DNA of 64,000 nt from Viscum album (taxonomy: Eukaryota; Streptophyta; Magnoliopsida; Santalales; Viscaceae). Each line of letters opens with the position of its first letter. Position 1 is the stretch's first letter. The translations under genes were made by a program, and so were the position numbers. The notes under the pieces are model-generated. The model searched no databases. It had not been told where the DNA came from and saw nothing but the letters and a program-made list of their open reading frames with translations. The stretch covers positions 954,464,097 through 954,528,096 of the forward strand of contig OY728121.1 of the NCBI GenBank assembly GCA_963277665.1, written 5' to 3'. Below are positions 62,534 to 64,000 of this stretch, one piece after another.

Positions 62534-64000
62534 GGTTTCTATATAAAGATATCCAACAATTGTTTTATGGAATTTTCTTATCTTTTGAATTATATAAAAT
62601 ATTCCATGCTTAATGATATATTTATTGAAATTGTTTTCATGATTCAACTAGTTTGAGAGGTTATGAATCCTCATCTTTCCTATTACTGAACTAAATTAAT
62701 AGAGTAATTTACTTTATTGGACATACCAATTGAATATGGTTCCATATATTAAATTAATATATTTTAATAAATAGGTCTTTCTAAAGTCTATTTGAAACAT
62801 ATAAGCTTAACCACTTCCTGCTTCTATGAAATTTCCATCTTTGGAAGGAATATTGATGAAAAGTTAATAAAGTATTTCTCCAAATCATCTATTCCATTTA
62901 ATGTTAAGGAACTAGTTTTTGAAATTTAGGTGGAGGAGTGTTCAAATCCATCCATTCAGGATACAATTTCTTCTTTGGTTGTTTTGACATCCATGACTCA
63001 GTTCTACCTCATGTGAATGGGTCAGGTCATTATTATACTTCTAGCATGCATCCCCATATACAAGAGGCAGTTGACTAGTAGCAAGAATATAAGGAACATA
63101 GTGTGGAGAATATACACTTTAAATAAGTATTAATCATAATATAAATTGAATAAATAAATCATGAGATAAAAATATAGAATATGATAGATGAATACCAAGA
63201 AATAAAAATAATAAAAATAAACCAAGTCATCCCAAACTAAATGATATGTTGAAGCCATATGAGTAAAATAATAATAGAATCCCAAAAGAAAGACTCTAAA
63301 TACTTCAGTCACAAATCCCATGCTCTATCCCATCTCTATGATCCCATTCCATATAGTAAAGTATAAAAACCATTAACATAGACCCTTACCCTTGTCCATA
63401 CCACCATCCATTAAATCTAACCAGGTATCAAAATTTGACTAAACAGGGTGTGAGTAAAACTAAGTAGGCCAATACAAATGTTTTATAACAATCCTATATA
63501 AATATATAGTGTATCAATGGTATTATAAATATAGGAATTACTTCATCAATTAATTTTTTAAAAAATAAACATCTTTACACTCAAGCTCTAGGTTTAAATT
63601 TGGGTCAACTAAACCTAACTCGACACATTTCTAGTTATATAAATAAATTGGCTAAATAACCTATCAATAATGAATCTCCATTACCATTGGGAGATTTTAC
63701 TATTGAGGATGAGTCACTGATAACATTTGTATCTCCATTAGGCTCCAAGTAACTCTAAATATCATCCTTACGATATAATAATGGGATCAATGAAAATTAC
63801 CATTCTAGATCCACTTACATGTTACTAGGGTGTAAGCCCACACGATGGGATAGAGTAACCATATTGTGATAGACTTTATGAAAATTCCAATGATAGAGTT
63901 GTTTACATGTTCCAATGAAACAATTCCATAATAAGGGAAAAACTATCATTGAGCCTAGTGTGAATTCCCTTGCCAAGTCCACTTATGTGAACGAGATGAA
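62534..64000. other. AT-rich intergenic DNA to the window end, nothing recognised
   Basis: About 1.5 kb, slightly richer in C near the end. No coding domain, RNA or repeat pair was identified. Confidence 0.4.

Noticed and set aside
1..64000. CRISPR arrays, bacterial operons, riboswitches, rRNA genes
   Set aside because: The window is plant nuclear DNA; the tandem repeats have long units without unique spacers, and no rRNA or riboswitch core was seen.

Overview
The window is AT-rich nuclear DNA from a plant, almost certainly a flowering plant. The evidence is the set of element families: a CACTA (En/Spm) transposon with a TNP2-type transposase and a ULP1-type second gene, a Tekay/Del-like Ty3/gypsy chromovirus, a plant L1-type LINE fragment, and a tRNA-derived SINE-like relic. 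I found no intact host protein-coding gene, no rRNA and no functional tRNA. Nearly every readable protein segment is a decayed mobile-element gene, and most of the remainder is 75-85% A+T by eye.

Layout. 1-1090: six copies of a diverged ~178-bp tandem satellite that runs off the left edge. 1340-1640: CACTA-like terminal relic. 8568-10553: a short non-autonomous CACTA element with a TCA target duplication. 14043-23746: a complete but dead Ty3/gypsy chromovirus on the minus strand, with two ~2.55-kb LTRs, TGTCAC/GTGACA ends, near-matching 5-bp flanks, degenerate PBS and PPT, and gag, protease, RT, RNase H, integrase and chromodomain remnants in order. 25628-28504: a probable 2.9-kb solo LTR flanked by TATAT. 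31532-46807: a 15.3-kb CACTA element bounded by CCA duplications. 49839-51185: an unexplained GC-richer, gene-like block. 53255-53330: a tRNA-like SINE relic. 55012-62533: a second, old LTR pair around an unrecognised 3.3-kb interior.

The 15.3-kb CACTA element is the centrepiece. Reading from its right (5') end leftward on the minus strand, it holds: palindromic subterminal repeats, a GC-rich ~41-bp repeat, an anonymous stretch with a nested LINE endonuclease fragment, the TNP2 transposase pseudogene, and a second spliced gene. That second gene has an Ala-rich N-terminus, a plant transposase (Ptta/En/Spm) domain and a ULP1 cysteine protease domain whose His, Asp and Cys motifs are still readable. 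Beyond the genes come a 14-copy 183-bp satellite array, a ~54-bp minisatellite and the left subterminal repeats. The 183-bp array is remarkably regular and may be a distant relative of the 178-bp satellite at the window start.

All coding remnants carry stops, many in-frame and some of a kind expected from C-to-T change at methylated sites. The window therefore reads as old, silenced, nested transposon DNA. All identities come from reading the sequence by eye. Element boundaries rest on terminal motifs and target duplications and have not been checked against any database.
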